Shown: positions 25,660-34,817 of the stretch, one piece after another
Layout of the letters: each line of letters starts with the position of its first letter
How positions within the stretch are numbered: the first letter of the stretch is position 1
DNA from: an uncultured Treponema sp.
Lineage (GTDB): Bacteria > Spirochaetota > Spirochaetia > Treponematales > Treponemataceae
DNA: 50,586 bases
Reading direction: 5' to 3'
Assembly: GCA_905372235.1 (NCBI GenBank)
Contig: CAJPOF010000009.1
Coordinates: forward strand, 1 to 50,586
The notes under the pieces: model-generated
What the model was told of the DNA's origin: nothing
The model's database searches: none
The model's input: only the letters and a program-made list of their open reading frames with translations
Program-made: the position numbers and the translations under genes

Positions 25660-26238
25660 ATGGTTGACGTGCTGAAACTTCTCCTAAAATCTGCGATTGT
25701 GGATAATGTCGTGTTCATCCAGTATCTTGCAATCTGTCCGTTTGTCGGAATGACAAGCGAGACCGACAAAGCCACCGGAATGGGAATCGCTACTTCATTT
25801 GTTATTGTGCTTGCGACGGCGGTAACATGGCCTTTATACAAGCTTGTGATGGTTCCTCTTAATCTGGAATTTCTTCAGACGCTTATATTCATCCTTGTGA
25901 TAGCGTCCCTTGTCCAATTGGTGGAGTTTTTTCTTAAAAAATCCATTCCGTCTCTGTACCGCTCGATGGGCGTGTATCTTGCGCTTATAACCACGAACTG
26001 CGCCGTGCTTGGAGTTACGATAAACTGCATCAGCAAGAACTACGGATACACCCAAAGCATTGTGTACGCTCTTGGCTCTGCGCTCGGCTTTCTTCTTAGC
26101 ATGGTGGTCATGAGCGCGGTTCGAAGCAGGCTAAAAATCGCGAATGTTCCAAAGGCATTCGAGGGGACTCCAATCCTCTATATCGCCGCAGGACTTTTGA
26201 GCCTTGCCTTCCTTGGATTCAAGGGACTTATAAACTAG
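25660..26238 (+). CDS. rnfA: Rnf complex subunit A
   Basis: Six-helix membrane subunit of Rnf, related to NqrE and the inverted partner of RnfE. The 192-residue protein shows NVVFIQYLAICPFVGMT, QLVEFFLKKSIPSLYRSMG and LITTNCAVLGV, with the conserved membrane Cys residues in AICPF and TNCAVLG. CAGGAGG stands before the ATG. The length is typical. A 153-base gap with a terminator-like hairpin follows before rnfB. Confidence 0.95.
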   Translation: MVDVLKLLLKSAIVDNVVFIQYLAICPFVGMTSETDKATGMGIATSFVIVLATAVTWPLYKLVMVPLNLEFLQTLIFILVIASLVQLVEFFLKKSIPSLYRSMGVYLALITTNCAVLGVTINCISKNYGYTQSIVYALGSALGFLLSMVVMSAVRSRLKIANVPKAFEGTPILYIAAGLLSLAFLGFKGLIN

Positions 26239-26243
26239 AGATT

Positions 26244-26270
26244 GGGTAAACGCTTGCCTGGAGGTTTACC
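26244..26270 (+). other. hairpin in the rnfA-rnfB gap
   Basis: GGTAAAC (26246-26252 region) pairs with GTTTACC about 12 bases later. It precedes the terminator-like hairpin in the same gap and may form a combined structure with it. Confidence 0.45.
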
Positions 26271-26285
26271 ATTGTCTTTGTCGAG

Positions 26286-26307
26286 AAGTCTGCGTGGCGG
26301 ACTTTTT
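26286..26307 (+). terminator. terminator-like hairpin between rnfA and rnfB
   Basis: AAGTCTGC (26286-26293) pairs with GCGGACTT (26297-26304, one wobble) around a GTG loop, followed by T. This is a good intrinsic terminator shape lying inside the rnf cluster, 85 bases before rnfB. Confidence 0.7.
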
Positions 26308-26391
26308 AATTGATTTGCGTTTCTTTTTCTGCATTTAAGGAGCGCAAAATAAAGGTCGGATTTCATAATCGGCTTTTTGCGGGAACGGAAC

Positions 26392-27189
26392 ATGAAGATT
26401 GTAATCAGTACAATAATCGTCGCCTTGACGATAGGATTTTTGCTCGGTCTTTTGCTTGGACTTTTCAAGAAAATTTTTTCGGTCAAAGTTGACCCAAAAA
26501 TCCAGGCGATAAGGGATGCCCTAAGCGGTGGAAACTGTGGCGGATGCGGCTATGCAGGATGCGATTCTTTTGCGGAAGCTGTGGTAAAAGGAGACGCTTC
26601 GCCATCAGGCTGTGTTGCAGGTGGTGCGGACTGCGCTTCCGCCATCGCTAGGATTATGGGTTCTGCAGGTTCTGCCCGGATAGCGAAAATCGCATTTCTT
26701 GCCTGCAACGGAACAAAAGAATCCGCTTCAGACAAGGGTGAGTACATCGGTGTAAAAACCTGCCGTGCGGCGCAGCTTGTTGCCGGCGGAACAAAAAAAT
26801 GTTCTTTCGGCTGCATAGGTTTTGGCGATTGCGCTGAAGTCTGTCCATTTGACGCAATCCGCATGGGGGCTCACGGACTTCCTGTTGTAAATCGGGAAAA
26901 ATGCGTAGGCTGCGGAAAATGCATAAAGGCTTGCCCCAAAGGACTTTTTATACTGATTCCAAAAGATTCAAAAGGAGCGATAGCAAGATGTTCCTGCAGA
27001 AGCGACAACAAGGCTCAGATAAAAAAAGATTGTAGCGCAGGCTGCTTCAAGTGCGGTATGTGCGTAAGAAAATGCCCTAAGACCGCAATCCAAATGGTGA
27101 ACGGAATTCCTTCAATCGATAGAGATAAATGCGATTCATGCGGAGAATGCATAAAGTCCTGCCCTGACAAGGTTCTTGCGTTTCTTTAA
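26392..27189 (+). CDS. rnfB: Rnf complex subunit B, polyferredoxin
   Basis: Fe-S subunit that takes electrons from ferredoxin. The 265-residue protein has an N-terminal membrane anchor (about 3-25, IGFLLGLLLGLF), the Rnf-type cluster motif GGNCGGCGYAGCDSFAEA with its fourth Cys in SPSGCVAGG, and then four ferredoxin-type motifs: CSFGCIGFGDCAEVCP, CVGCGKCIKACP, CFKCGMCVRKCP and CDSCGECIKSCP. The multi-cluster form resembles that of clostridia rather than the shorter proteobacterial RnfB. ATG 26392 is the start that opens the membrane anchor. It is the last gene of rnfCDGEAB and is convergent with uvrD. Confidence 0.95.
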   Translation: MKIVISTIIVALTIGFLLGLLLGLFKKIFSVKVDPKIQAIRDALSGGNCGGCGYAGCDSFAEAVVKGDASPSGCVAGGADCASAIARIMGSAGSARIAKIAFLACNGTKESASDKGEYIGVKTCRAAQLVAGGTKKCSFGCIGFGDCAEVCPFDAIRMGAHGLPVVNREKCVGCGKCIKACPKGLFILIPKDSKGAIARCSCRSDNKAQIKKDCSAGCFKCGMCVRKCPKTAIQMVNGIPSIDRDKCDSCGECIKSCPDKVLAFL

Positions 27190-27210
27190 TTTGGGAAAAG
27201 ATGAGGGAAT

Positions 27211-29220
27211 TTATTTTTTGCCCTTCAGTTCTTTCAGCATGTCCGAAAGAATCATTTTTGCTTTGTCTTCAGGGAGCGCTTCCTGCGGATTGTGGTATTC
27301 CACAAGATTTTCAGGAATCTCGTCAAGGAATCTTGAAGGCTCGCAGTCTATGAGAATGCCCTGTTTTCTCCTTTTTTGGCAGCTTGAGATTATGAGTTTT
27401 TCCTGTGCCCGTGTTATCGCGACATAAAAAAGCCGCCTTTCTTCTTCAACGTTGCCGTCATTTTCTTCGACAGCTCTTTGGTGCGGAACAAGACCTTCCT
27501 CGACTCCGGCTATGAAGACCACAGGAAACTCAAGCCCCTTTGATGCGTGGATTGTCATCAGGTTAACTTTTCCTCTGCTTTCCTCCGAGTCCGAATCGTC
27601 CCGTCCAAGAAGCGTGATTCTGTTCAGATACTGGAAAAGACCTTGATTCTGATTGTCGGGATCGTTTTCCCAGTTTTCCATCATGGTAAGAAAATATTCG
27701 ATGTTCTTGAGCTTGAACCTGACCGCCTTTTCGCTTTTTGAAAATTCTGAGATAAGGTGGGACTTGTAGTCTATCTCTTCAATCATTTCCCTGACTTTTT
27801 TTGAAAGTCCTCTTCCGCTTAGAAGTTTTGTCCTTTGTTCTTCGATTAGTAGCGAAAAATTTTCCAAATCTTCGGAAAGTTTTACGCCAACTTCGTCCTT
27901 GTCTTTTTTTGAAAGGGATTGAATTGCCGTCCACAAAGAAGAGCCGAGAAGTTTCGCTTCGTCGTTTATCTTCTGTATGGCAGCCCTGCCGATTCCCCTT
28001 CTTGGAGTGTTTATGATTCGAAGAAGGTTTATGTCGTCGTCGTGGTTTGAGATTACTCTAAGATAGCTTATGATGTCTTTAATTTCCATCCTTTCAAAGA
28101 AACTTGTGCCTCCGCTCATCGTGTAGGGGATGTTGCTTTCAAGGAATGCTTCTTCAAGGAATCTGCTTTGGGTGTTTGCCCGCATGAGGATTCCAAAATC
28201 GTCGTATTTTCGTTTTTCCTCCATGCTTATTCCTTGGATGCTTTCGGCTATGAAGGACGCTTCGTCGCTTTCGTTCTGCGGCATGAAAATTTCAATGGGC
28301 TTTCCGCTTCCTTTTCCGCTCCACAGTTTTTTATCCTTGCGGTTCGTGTTATGCGAGATTACTCCGTTTGCCGCTTCAAGGATTGTGCCTGTGGAACGGT
28401 AGTTCTGCTCAAGGCGGATTTCCGTCACTTTAAAATCTTTTTCGAAATTGACTATGTTCTGGTAGTCCGCTCCTCTCCAACTGTAGATTGACTGGTCGTC
28501 GTCCCCGACCACTGCGACATTCTTGTCAGAAAGAAGGCGCATGAGTTCGTACTGCTTGTGGCTTGTATCTTGAAATTCGTCGACCATTATGTATTTGTAT
28601 CTTTCCCTGTAGCGGGAAAGTACATCCGGATTTTCTTCGAATAATTTTATCGGAAGCACTATAAGATCGTCAAAGTCAACTGCGTTGTAAAGCTTGAGTC
28701 CCTCTTGGTAACATTCGTAGAGATTCCGGTACATGTCGTTTTCTCCGTGCCAGCCTTTCCTTCCTGTCTTTACGTCGCTGAAAAGCGTTCCTATCTTGTA
28801 CAGATCCATGGCATCCGAAGAGAATTTCAGCTCCCTTCCACATTCTTTTATCAGCGAGATTCGATCGGTTTCGTCGTATATCGAAAAATTTTCCCTGTAA
28901 CCAAGTCGTTCTATGTCCTGATGCAGAACCTTCACCCCGAACGCATGAAATGTAGAGACCGTAAGGAGCTGGAGTTTCTTTTGGGTGAGTTCCTTTATCC
29001 TTCCTTCCATTTCTTTTGCTGCCTTGTTCGTGAAAGTGAGGGCAAGAATTTGGCTTTGCGCTATCCCTTTGTCCAGCATGTGCGCAATCCTGTAGGTTAT
29101 CACACGGGTTTTTCCGCTTCCTGCCCCGGCGATTATCAGAATTGCGCCTTCTGTCGTGGTAACCGCCCTGAATTGTTCAGGATTAAGTTCTTTTCTGAGA
29201 TTTTCTAAATCCAAGGTCAT
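27211..29220 (-). CDS. UvrD/PcrA/Rep-family DNA helicase
   Basis: A 3'-5' superfamily 1A helicase for repair or replication restart. The 669-residue protein holds all motifs: Q motif LNPEQFRAV, I IIAGAGSGKTRVITYRI, Ia LTFTNKAAKEM, II VDEFQDTS, III VVGDDDQSIYSWRGA, IV LEQNYRST, V TIHASKGLEFPVVFIAG, VI EERRLFYVAITRA. It is shorter at the C-terminus than E. coli UvrD and ends soon after DMLKELKGKK, nearer to Rep-like proteins in length. The gene faces rnfB with 21 bases between stops and is divergent from hexokinase over about 190 bases. Confidence 0.95.
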   Translation of the reverse strand: MTLDLENLRKELNPEQFRAVTTTEGAILIIAGAGSGKTRVITYRIAHMLDKGIAQSQILALTFTNKAAKEMEGRIKELTQKKLQLLTVSTFHAFGVKVLHQDIERLGYRENFSIYDETDRISLIKECGRELKFSSDAMDLYKIGTLFSDVKTGRKGWHGENDMYRNLYECYQEGLKLYNAVDFDDLIVLPIKLFEENPDVLSRYRERYKYIMVDEFQDTSHKQYELMRLLSDKNVAVVGDDDQSIYSWRGADYQNIVNFEKDFKVTEIRLEQNYRSTGTILEAANGVISHNTNRKDKKLWSGKGSGKPIEIFMPQNESDEASFIAESIQGISMEEKRKYDDFGILMRANTQSRFLEEAFLESNIPYTMSGGTSFFERMEIKDIISYLRVISNHDDDINLLRIINTPRRGIGRAAIQKINDEAKLLGSSLWTAIQSLSKKDKDEVGVKLSEDLENFSLLIEEQRTKLLSGRGLSKKVREMIEEIDYKSHLISEFSKSEKAVRFKLKNIEYFLTMMENWENDPDNQNQGLFQYLNRITLLGRDDSDSEESRGKVNLMTIHASKGLEFPVVFIAGVEEGLVPHQRAVEENDGNVEEERRLFYVAITRAQEKLIISSCQKRRKQGILIDCEPSRFLDEIPENLVEYHNPQEALPEDKAKMILSDMLKELKGKK

Positions 29221-29410
29221 AGGCTAACAAAATTAACATTCTATTGCTTTTTACGCAATATTTGGTAAAATTATTGAACAGTTCTAAAGCCTGAGTTTTT
29301 AAGGCGGCCATGGAATTTGATTTCCGCTTGATTGCGGATTTCCCGTGGATTTGCCTGAATCTCCAGCCAACAGGGCAGAAATCTCGATAAAATTTTATGG
29401 GAGTATTGGA

Positions 29411-30697
29411 ATGAACGCAGCCGTAGCAGCTTTTTTCTCAAGGCACAATTTTGTCTGCCATGCAGATGTAGCCACAATCGCAAAGTCGATCCTTGACGAC
29501 ATGAACAAAGGTTTAAGGAAAGAAAAGTCCGACGAGGATATGATTCAGACTTACAGCCTTCCGCCGGAGGATGCCGTAAAAAACAAGAGCGTCATTGTAA
29601 TCGATGCCGGAGGAACGAATTTCAGGTCCTGCCTTGTGACATTCGATGAAAACGGAGAGGCGACTATTTCCGATATGGAAAAAACAAAGATGCCCGGAGT
29701 TGAAAGGGATCTGAACAAAAAAGAATTTTTCGATCAGTTGGCAAAGAACCTTGAGCATCTGAAAAACAAGGCGAATTCCATTGGATTCTGCTTTTCATAT
29801 CCGATGACAATCACGGAAGACGGAGATGGAATTCTCATAAACTTCTCTAAGGAAGTAAAAGCACCTGAAGTCGTGGGATGCGCAGTCGGAAAATGCCTCA
29901 AGGAGGCTTTGGTCGCTCACGGCTGGAACGAACCTAGGCGAGTTACGCTTTTGAACGACACCGTTGCCGCTCTCCTTGCAGGAAAGGCTGCCGCAAAAAC
30001 ATATCCGTATTCATCATACATAGGTTTCATTCTTGGAACCGGAATGAACGCCGCCTACATTCAGCCTGAAATTCCTTCAGCGAACGTTTCCCGTCAGATA
30101 ATCGTGTGTGAATCGGGAAAGACAACGAATGTTGTAATGTCGGATTTTGACAGAGCGTACGACGAAAAATCCCAAAAACCGAATTCTGCGTTGATAGAAA
30201 AACAATGTGCAGGCGGCTACTTGGGTTCAATCGCATACGAACTTATTTTGCTTGCGGTAAAGGACGGGCTTTTTTCAAAACCATTGGCTGAAAAACTAGG
30301 AAAACTTGAGTCCATGACGCTTATTGAATTCGATAGTTTCCTTCATAATCCGTATGACAGTGGTTCAGTGCTTGGAAAAATCGCTTCGGAATCCGCGACC
30401 GAAGAGGACTACGACCGCCTGTTCCAGATTCTTGATGCATTGCTTGAACGTTCTGCCCGTTGTGCTTCTGCCATACTTTCAGCGGCAGTTATTCAAAGCG
30501 GAGAAGGCAAGAACGCTTCCAAACCCGTATGCATACTCTGCAACGGCTCTACATTCTGGAAATCTACTAGACTGTACGAGAGGGTGAACGCATACCTTGA
30601 GGAAGTTCTTACCGTTCAGCGAGACCTTTACTGGAAAATAATCTCTGCGGAAAACGACATAACCTTGGGAACTGCCATCGGCGGTCTTTTGGAATAG
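29411..30697 (+). CDS. hexokinase, eukaryote-type fold family
   Basis: Phosphorylates hexoses with ATP, feeding glycolysis. The 428-residue protein matches the hexokinase family of eukaryotes and spirochaetes: phosphate-1 VIVIDAGGTNFRSCLV, sugar-binding IGFCFSYPMTI followed by GILINFSKEVKAPEVVG, catalytic-region LLNDTVAALLAG, phosphate-2 GFILGTGMNAAY, and adenosine-region CNGSTFWKS. A similar protein is annotated in T. pallidum. The ATG at 29411 has GGGAG upstream; an in-frame ATG at 29345 lacks one. It starts a plus-strand run leading into the flagellar genes. Confidence 0.9.
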   Translation: MNAAVAAFFSRHNFVCHADVATIAKSILDDMNKGLRKEKSDEDMIQTYSLPPEDAVKNKSVIVIDAGGTNFRSCLVTFDENGEATISDMEKTKMPGVERDLNKKEFFDQLAKNLEHLKNKANSIGFCFSYPMTITEDGDGILINFSKEVKAPEVVGCAVGKCLKEALVAHGWNEPRRVTLLNDTVAALLAGKAAAKTYPYSSYIGFILGTGMNAAYIQPEIPSANVSRQIIVCESGKTTNVVMSDFDRAYDEKSQKPNSALIEKQCAGGYLGSIAYELILLAVKDGLFSKPLAEKLGKLESMTLIEFDSFLHNPYDSGSVLGKIASESATEEDYDRLFQILDALLERSARCASAILSAAVIQSGEGKNASKPVCILCNGSTFWKSTRLYERVNAYLEEVLTVQRDLYWKIISAENDITLGTAIGGLLE

Positions 30698-30742
30698 ATT
30701 TTTTTTTCAAGGTACGCTAATATACGGAGATTGAGGTTTTAG

Positions 30743-31360
30743 GTGAAAAACGCAGGAAAATCCATTGTCCTTATCATGCTGATTATCATCATGGCCCTTG
30801 GCGGTCTTCTATGGTTCGACTACCTTGGGGTCATCAATGCAAAGAAAGTTTTTGAGCCTGTATATAAACTTATGGGAAGAGACCCACAAGTTTCAGTCGC
30901 ATCTACTTCCTCTGCTCCGATAACCGGCGACCTTGATCAGGAACGGCTTGAAAAGCAGCGCGAGGCACTGGAACTTTGGCGAGAGGAGCTCGACAAGAGG
31001 GAGGCTGAGGTTTCCCAAAAGGAAAAAGCCAACGAGCAGATAGCTTCGGAACTTTCAAACAGAGAAAAATCGCAGGAAGAACGGGAAAAAACATTCAACC
31101 AGACCGTAAAAAAGTACGATGATAAGAATGTAAACATCGAACAGATTGCGCTGAATCTGAATGGAATGCGTCCCGAAGCCGCCGTTAACATCCTTCTTGC
31201 GATGGATGACCAGGTTGTAATCGACGTTCTTAGGAAAGTCGAGGAACTTGCAAAGCGTTCCGGGACCGCATCGCTGGGGTCTTACTGGCTTTCTCTGATG
31301 CCTGCCGAAAGGGCGGCTGAGATACAAAGAAAAAGCCTTTCAAAACCTTCTTCGCTTTAG
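30743..31360 (+). CDS. flbB: periplasmic flagellar collar protein FlbB
   Basis: A 205-residue protein with one N-terminal membrane segment (about 7-27), a long charged coiled coil (about 65-125) and a C-terminal MotE/MgtE-N-like helical domain (NGMRPEAAVNILLAMDDQVVIDVLRKVEELA, in pieces). This is the FlbB architecture. In Borrelia FlbB organises the spirochaete-specific flagellar collar. Its position directly before a FliK-like gene, flgD and flgE matches the conserved spirochaetal order. Start is GTG 30743 with GAGG upstream; no better ATG is available in frame. Confidence 0.82.
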   Translation: MKNAGKSIVLIMLIIIMALGGLLWFDYLGVINAKKVFEPVYKLMGRDPQVSVASTSSAPITGDLDQERLEKQREALELWREELDKREAEVSQKEKANEQIASELSNREKSQEEREKTFNQTVKKYDDKNVNIEQIALNLNGMRPEAAVNILLAMDDQVVIDVLRKVEELAKRSGTASLGSYWLSLMPAERAAEIQRKSLSKPSSL

Positions 31361-31411
31361 TCCGCCCGATTCAAGGCAATCCGTCCGATAAAATTTCTGG
31401 AGGGATTGCCA

Positions 31412-32773
31412 ATGCAAAACGCCCTAACTCAGGCGATTGATTTTTCCGCTTCCTTTGTGCCGCAAAATGTCCGGCAAAAGCCTGCGGAGTCGGGGTTTTC
31501 CAAGGAATCTGGAACGGAAAATTCCTACGATTCAAAAAAATCTTTCGGTCAGCTTGTGGACGATGCCAAAAAGTCGGCTGAAAACCGTGCGGCTGTGGAC
31601 GAAAAACATTCTGAATCTTCGGAAAAAAGCGTAGCCGTTCCGGCTGAGGAAAAAGTCGTCGCCGCAGAGGAAAAACATTTTCGAAAGGAAGAAAATGTTT
31701 CCGTAAAGGAAAAAAAGAAAAAGCCTTCCGCAGCTGAAAAGACGCACAATCTTGATGACAGAAAAAAAATCTCTGAAAAAAATAAAAATTTTCCGGCAAA
31801 GGATTCAAAACTTGGCATAGAGCAGAAAAATTCTTTGGCGGAGAAAATCGCGGGGAAAGTCCCGGAACCTAAACTGGTTTCCGAAAAGTCGGAGATTCCC
31901 GTACAAAAATCAATTGAGCAGAAAATCGAGAAAAATTCTATCCGCTCGGATTTGAAAGACATCGATGAAAAATCCGTGCTTGTGAGTTCCGCTTTGAACG
32001 GAAACGTTTTTATCGAGAAAAATGTTTTTTCCGACGTTAAAAATGATTTTTTTGAAGAAAACGGCGATGACATTGAAATCAAGGATTTTAAAAAGCGGGG
32101 AAAAACTTTCGCCATTGACAAAGACGGGAAAATCACGGTGAACGATTTGAGAACCGGAGGAAAGGACGAAAGTTCGAAGGAAAAACTTGAGATAAAGGAA
32201 GTCCGTTTTGACGGAAAAAACAAGATTGAGATGAACGTGGAGGTCGCAAATCAGAACGCGACGCAAAATGTTCTTTCGAGCAATTCGCAAGTTTCTTCCG
32301 CCGTCGATTCCAATTTTCAGGCGATGCTTCAAAATCAGATTCAGCAGAACGCAGACACATTCGTGAAGGCCGGAAATATCGTGCTTAAAGACAACGATGT
32401 GGGTGAGATAAAACTTGTCCTTCATCCGGAATCGCTTGGAAACGTTAAGATTGACCTTCACTTGAAGGACAACAGTATAACCGGACGCATCGTTGTCTCG
32501 ACCCAAGAAGCGTTCGAGGCGTTCAAGGAAAGCGCGGAAAGTTTAAAGGCTGCGTTCGTGTCAAGCGGATTTGAGACGGCGGGATTTGACTTGAGTTTTG
32601 CGGGACATGATTCGAACAGCCAGTTCAACAGGAACGGAAACGGCTCTGATTCTTCTTCACGCTCAAGACGCATAGCTGCCTACGAAGGCGAGGTCGGCGA
32701 CAGCGATTTTGACGGAAACATCGAAGGATTTTCGGAGAACTATCGCACGAATTCTGTAAACATCGTGGCTTGA
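31412..32773 (+). CDS. fliK: flagellar hook-length control protein, FliK-like
   Basis: A 453-residue protein with a long Lys/Glu/Ser-rich, probably disordered N-terminal two-thirds and a C-terminal Flg_hook domain (about 320-400): GEIKLVLHPESLGNVKIDL, then IVVSTQEAFEAFKES and LKAAFVSSGFE. FliK is the secreted molecular ruler that switches export from hook to filament. Spirochaete literature also calls it FlbC or Tap1. ATG 31412 follows GGAGGG; a TTG at 31406 overlaps that site. Low sequence conservation of the N-terminal ruler region is normal. Confidence 0.87.
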   Translation: MQNALTQAIDFSASFVPQNVRQKPAESGFSKESGTENSYDSKKSFGQLVDDAKKSAENRAAVDEKHSESSEKSVAVPAEEKVVAAEEKHFRKEENVSVKEKKKKPSAAEKTHNLDDRKKISEKNKNFPAKDSKLGIEQKNSLAEKIAGKVPEPKLVSEKSEIPVQKSIEQKIEKNSIRSDLKDIDEKSVLVSSALNGNVFIEKNVFSDVKNDFFEENGDDIEIKDFKKRGKTFAIDKDGKITVNDLRTGGKDESSKEKLEIKEVRFDGKNKIEMNVEVANQNATQNVLSSNSQVSSAVDSNFQAMLQNQIQQNADTFVKAGNIVLKDNDVGEIKLVLHPESLGNVKIDLHLKDNSITGRIVVSTQEAFEAFKESAESLKAAFVSSGFETAGFDLSFAGHDSNSQFNRNGNGSDSSSRSRRIAAYEGEVGDSDFDGNIEGFSENYRTNSVNIVA

Positions 32774-32817
32774 AAGTTCGATACATAAGATGAGGATTTT
32801 TATTAAGGAGTCTTGGC

Positions 32818-33267
32818 ATGGATAACACAACTTTGAACACAACCATGAGTTCCGGCGAAAAGCTTGCTGTTGACAATATCGTGAACAATTTCAACAAAAC
32901 GAACGCTTCCGTTTCCAGAACGACAGGCAATCAGCTTGGAAAAGATGATTTTTTGAAACTGTTGATAACGCAGCTTACAAATCAGGATCCCACAAATCCT
33001 ATGGAAGACACCCAGTTCATCTCTCAGATGGCGCAGTTCAGTTCTCTTGAGCAGATGACTAACATGAACGAATCGTTTTCAAGGCTTTCCGGCGTGCTGA
33101 ACTCAAGCCATGCCTCAAGCATACTTGGAAAGACGGTCGATATAAATATTGGAGACGCGACGACTCAAGGGGTCGTGGAGGCGGCGACAATGGGTGAAAA
33201 GCCGGAAATAAAGGTGAACGGAATGTTCTACAGCATGGAAAAGGTTAAAGCCGTTTACGGTTATTGA
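32818..33267 (+). CDS. flgD: flagellar hook assembly protein FlgD
   Basis: Hook-capping scaffold. The 149-residue protein contains the family N-terminal core LGKDDFLKLLITQLTNQDP, TNPMEDTQFISQMAQFSSLEQMTNMN, and a short C-terminal part with ASSILGKTVDI. It lacks the extended FlgD Ig-like/tudor C-terminal domains found in E. coli, as do other short spirochaetal FlgD proteins. AAGGAG precedes the ATG. Followed after 39 bases by flgE. Confidence 0.92.
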   Translation: MDNTTLNTTMSSGEKLAVDNIVNNFNKTNASVSRTTGNQLGKDDFLKLLITQLTNQDPTNPMEDTQFISQMAQFSSLEQMTNMNESFSRLSGVLNSSHASSILGKTVDINIGDATTQGVVEAATMGEKPEIKVNGMFYSMEKVKAVYGY

Positions 33268-33306
33268 TATTTGAGCGTGTAAATTATATAGCAGGGGTAA
33301 AGATTT

Positions 33307-34698
33307 ATGATGAGATCACTTTATTCTGGAGTTTCCGGACTTCAGAATCATCAGACCAGAATGGACGTCATAGGAAACAACATTTCCAACGTCAACACCA
33401 CAGGATTCAAGCGAGGTCGCGTCAACTTCCAGGACATGATAAGCCAGCAGCTTTCAGGTGCGGCTCGTCCTACTGAGGAACTCGGCGGCGTGAACCCCAA
33501 GGATGTCGGTCTTGGAATGACAATCGCGACGATTGAGCAGGTATTCGTCCAAGGAAACCTGCAGTCCACGGGCGTGTCCACGGATGTCGCGATTCAGGGA
33601 AACGGTTTTTTCATCGTAAAGGACGGCGAGGAATCTTTCTACACACGTAACGGTGTTTTTGGGCTTGACAAGGACGGAACGTTCGTGAACCCTGCGAACG
33701 GAATGAGAGTCCAGGGATGGATGGCGCGGGATCTTAATGGAGAGGCGATAATACAAAGTTCCGCAACTCCCACGGATCTTGTGATTCCCGTAGGTTCAAA
33801 AGACCCTGCCAGGGAGACGGCGAACGTGCTTTTTGCCTGCAACCTGAATAAAAACACTCCTGAGATTCTTGAAGGCGCGTCGGCAAGCGATGTCGCAAAG
33901 GGAACTTGGGCTACAGAGCAGAAGATATACGACAGTTTTGGAAACGAACATCTTCTTTCAGTTTCGTTCCAGAGGGTGGTCGGAAATCCGAACGCATGGC
34001 AGGCGACGGTGAACGTGGATGCGGACAACGCCGACTTCACGCAGACCAGGGTAGGGCTTGGCACTACGGACGGAATGGAAAACACGTTCATCGTGGAGTT
34101 CGATAACTTTGGCGCGTTGCGAAGCGTAACCGATTCTTCAGGGGCATTGAGCAATGCGGAAGGCGACATCGTTCTTACGACATCATATACAGTGCCCGAA
34201 TCCGAGGCGGATGCGGACGGAAACCCGGAGAGGCACACGTTCAACATAAATCTTGGCACAATCGGAAGTTTCAAGAACACGATCACGCAGTCCGCTTCAA
34301 AATCCACCACAAAGGCTTACAGCCAGGACGGATACACGCTCGGCTACCTTGACAATTTCAAGATTGATTCAAGCGGAGTGATTACCGGAGTGTATTCGAA
34401 CGGAACTAACAGGGTTATAGGTCAGATTGCCCTTGCCACGTTTGCAAACGACAGAGGACTTGAGAAGGCGGGCGACAACAACTATGTCGAGACCAACAAC
34501 TCAGGACAGGCTAACGTCGGGGAATCTGGTGTCGCAGGAAAGGGAAGCATTCTTTCAGGTGCGCTTGAGATGTCGAACGTAGACCTTTCCGAGCAGATGA
34601 CGGACATGATTGTAACCCAAAGAGGTTTCCAGTCAAACGCAAAGACTATACAGACGGCGGACACCCTTCTTGAGACCGTACTTAGCCTGAAGCGATAA
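33307..34698 (+). CDS. flgE: flagellar hook protein FlgE
   Basis: Builds the hook of the periplasmic flagella. The 463-residue protein has the N-terminal rod/hook motif MRSLYSGVSGLQNHQTRMD, NNISNVNTTGFKRGR, the DVAIQGNGFFIV segment, and the C-terminal coiled region SNVDLSEQMTDMIVTQRGFQSNAKTIQTAD (in pieces). Counting from the first Met, Lys165 lies in PVGSKD and Cys178 in LFACNL, the residue numbers known for the lysinoalanine cross-link in T. denticola FlgE. Two adjacent ATG codons (33307, 33310) could start it; the numbering fits the first. A terminator follows, and the usual next genes flbD-motA-motB are not here. Confidence 0.96.
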   Translation: MMRSLYSGVSGLQNHQTRMDVIGNNISNVNTTGFKRGRVNFQDMISQQLSGAARPTEELGGVNPKDVGLGMTIATIEQVFVQGNLQSTGVSTDVAIQGNGFFIVKDGEESFYTRNGVFGLDKDGTFVNPANGMRVQGWMARDLNGEAIIQSSATPTDLVIPVGSKDPARETANVLFACNLNKNTPEILEGASASDVAKGTWATEQKIYDSFGNEHLLSVSFQRVVGNPNAWQATVNVDADNADFTQTRVGLGTTDGMENTFIVEFDNFGALRSVTDSSGALSNAEGDIVLTTSYTVPESEADADGNPERHTFNINLGTIGSFKNTITQSASKSTTKAYSQDGYTLGYLDNFKIDSSGVITGVYSNGTNRVIGQIALATFANDRGLEKAGDNNYVETNNSGQANVGESGVAGKGSILSGALEMSNVDLSEQMTDMIVTQRGFQSNAKTIQTADTLLETVLSLKR

Positions 34699-34732
34699 GT
34701 TTCTAAGATAATCAAGGCGTGGCTTTACGCAT

Positions 34733-34769
34733 AAAAAATCCCGGCTCATAAACGAGTCGGGATTTTTTT
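34733..34769. terminator. bidirectional terminator between flgE and the barrel protein
   Basis: AAAAAATCCCGGCTC pairs with GAGTCGGGATTTTTTT (34733-34769), flanked by A and T runs on both sides, so it can end both flgE and the convergent minus-strand gene. Confidence 0.88.
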
Positions 34770-34817
34770 ATGCTTCGCATGAATTTTATTTTTCGTCGAT
34801 TTTTATTATCTTGTTTT

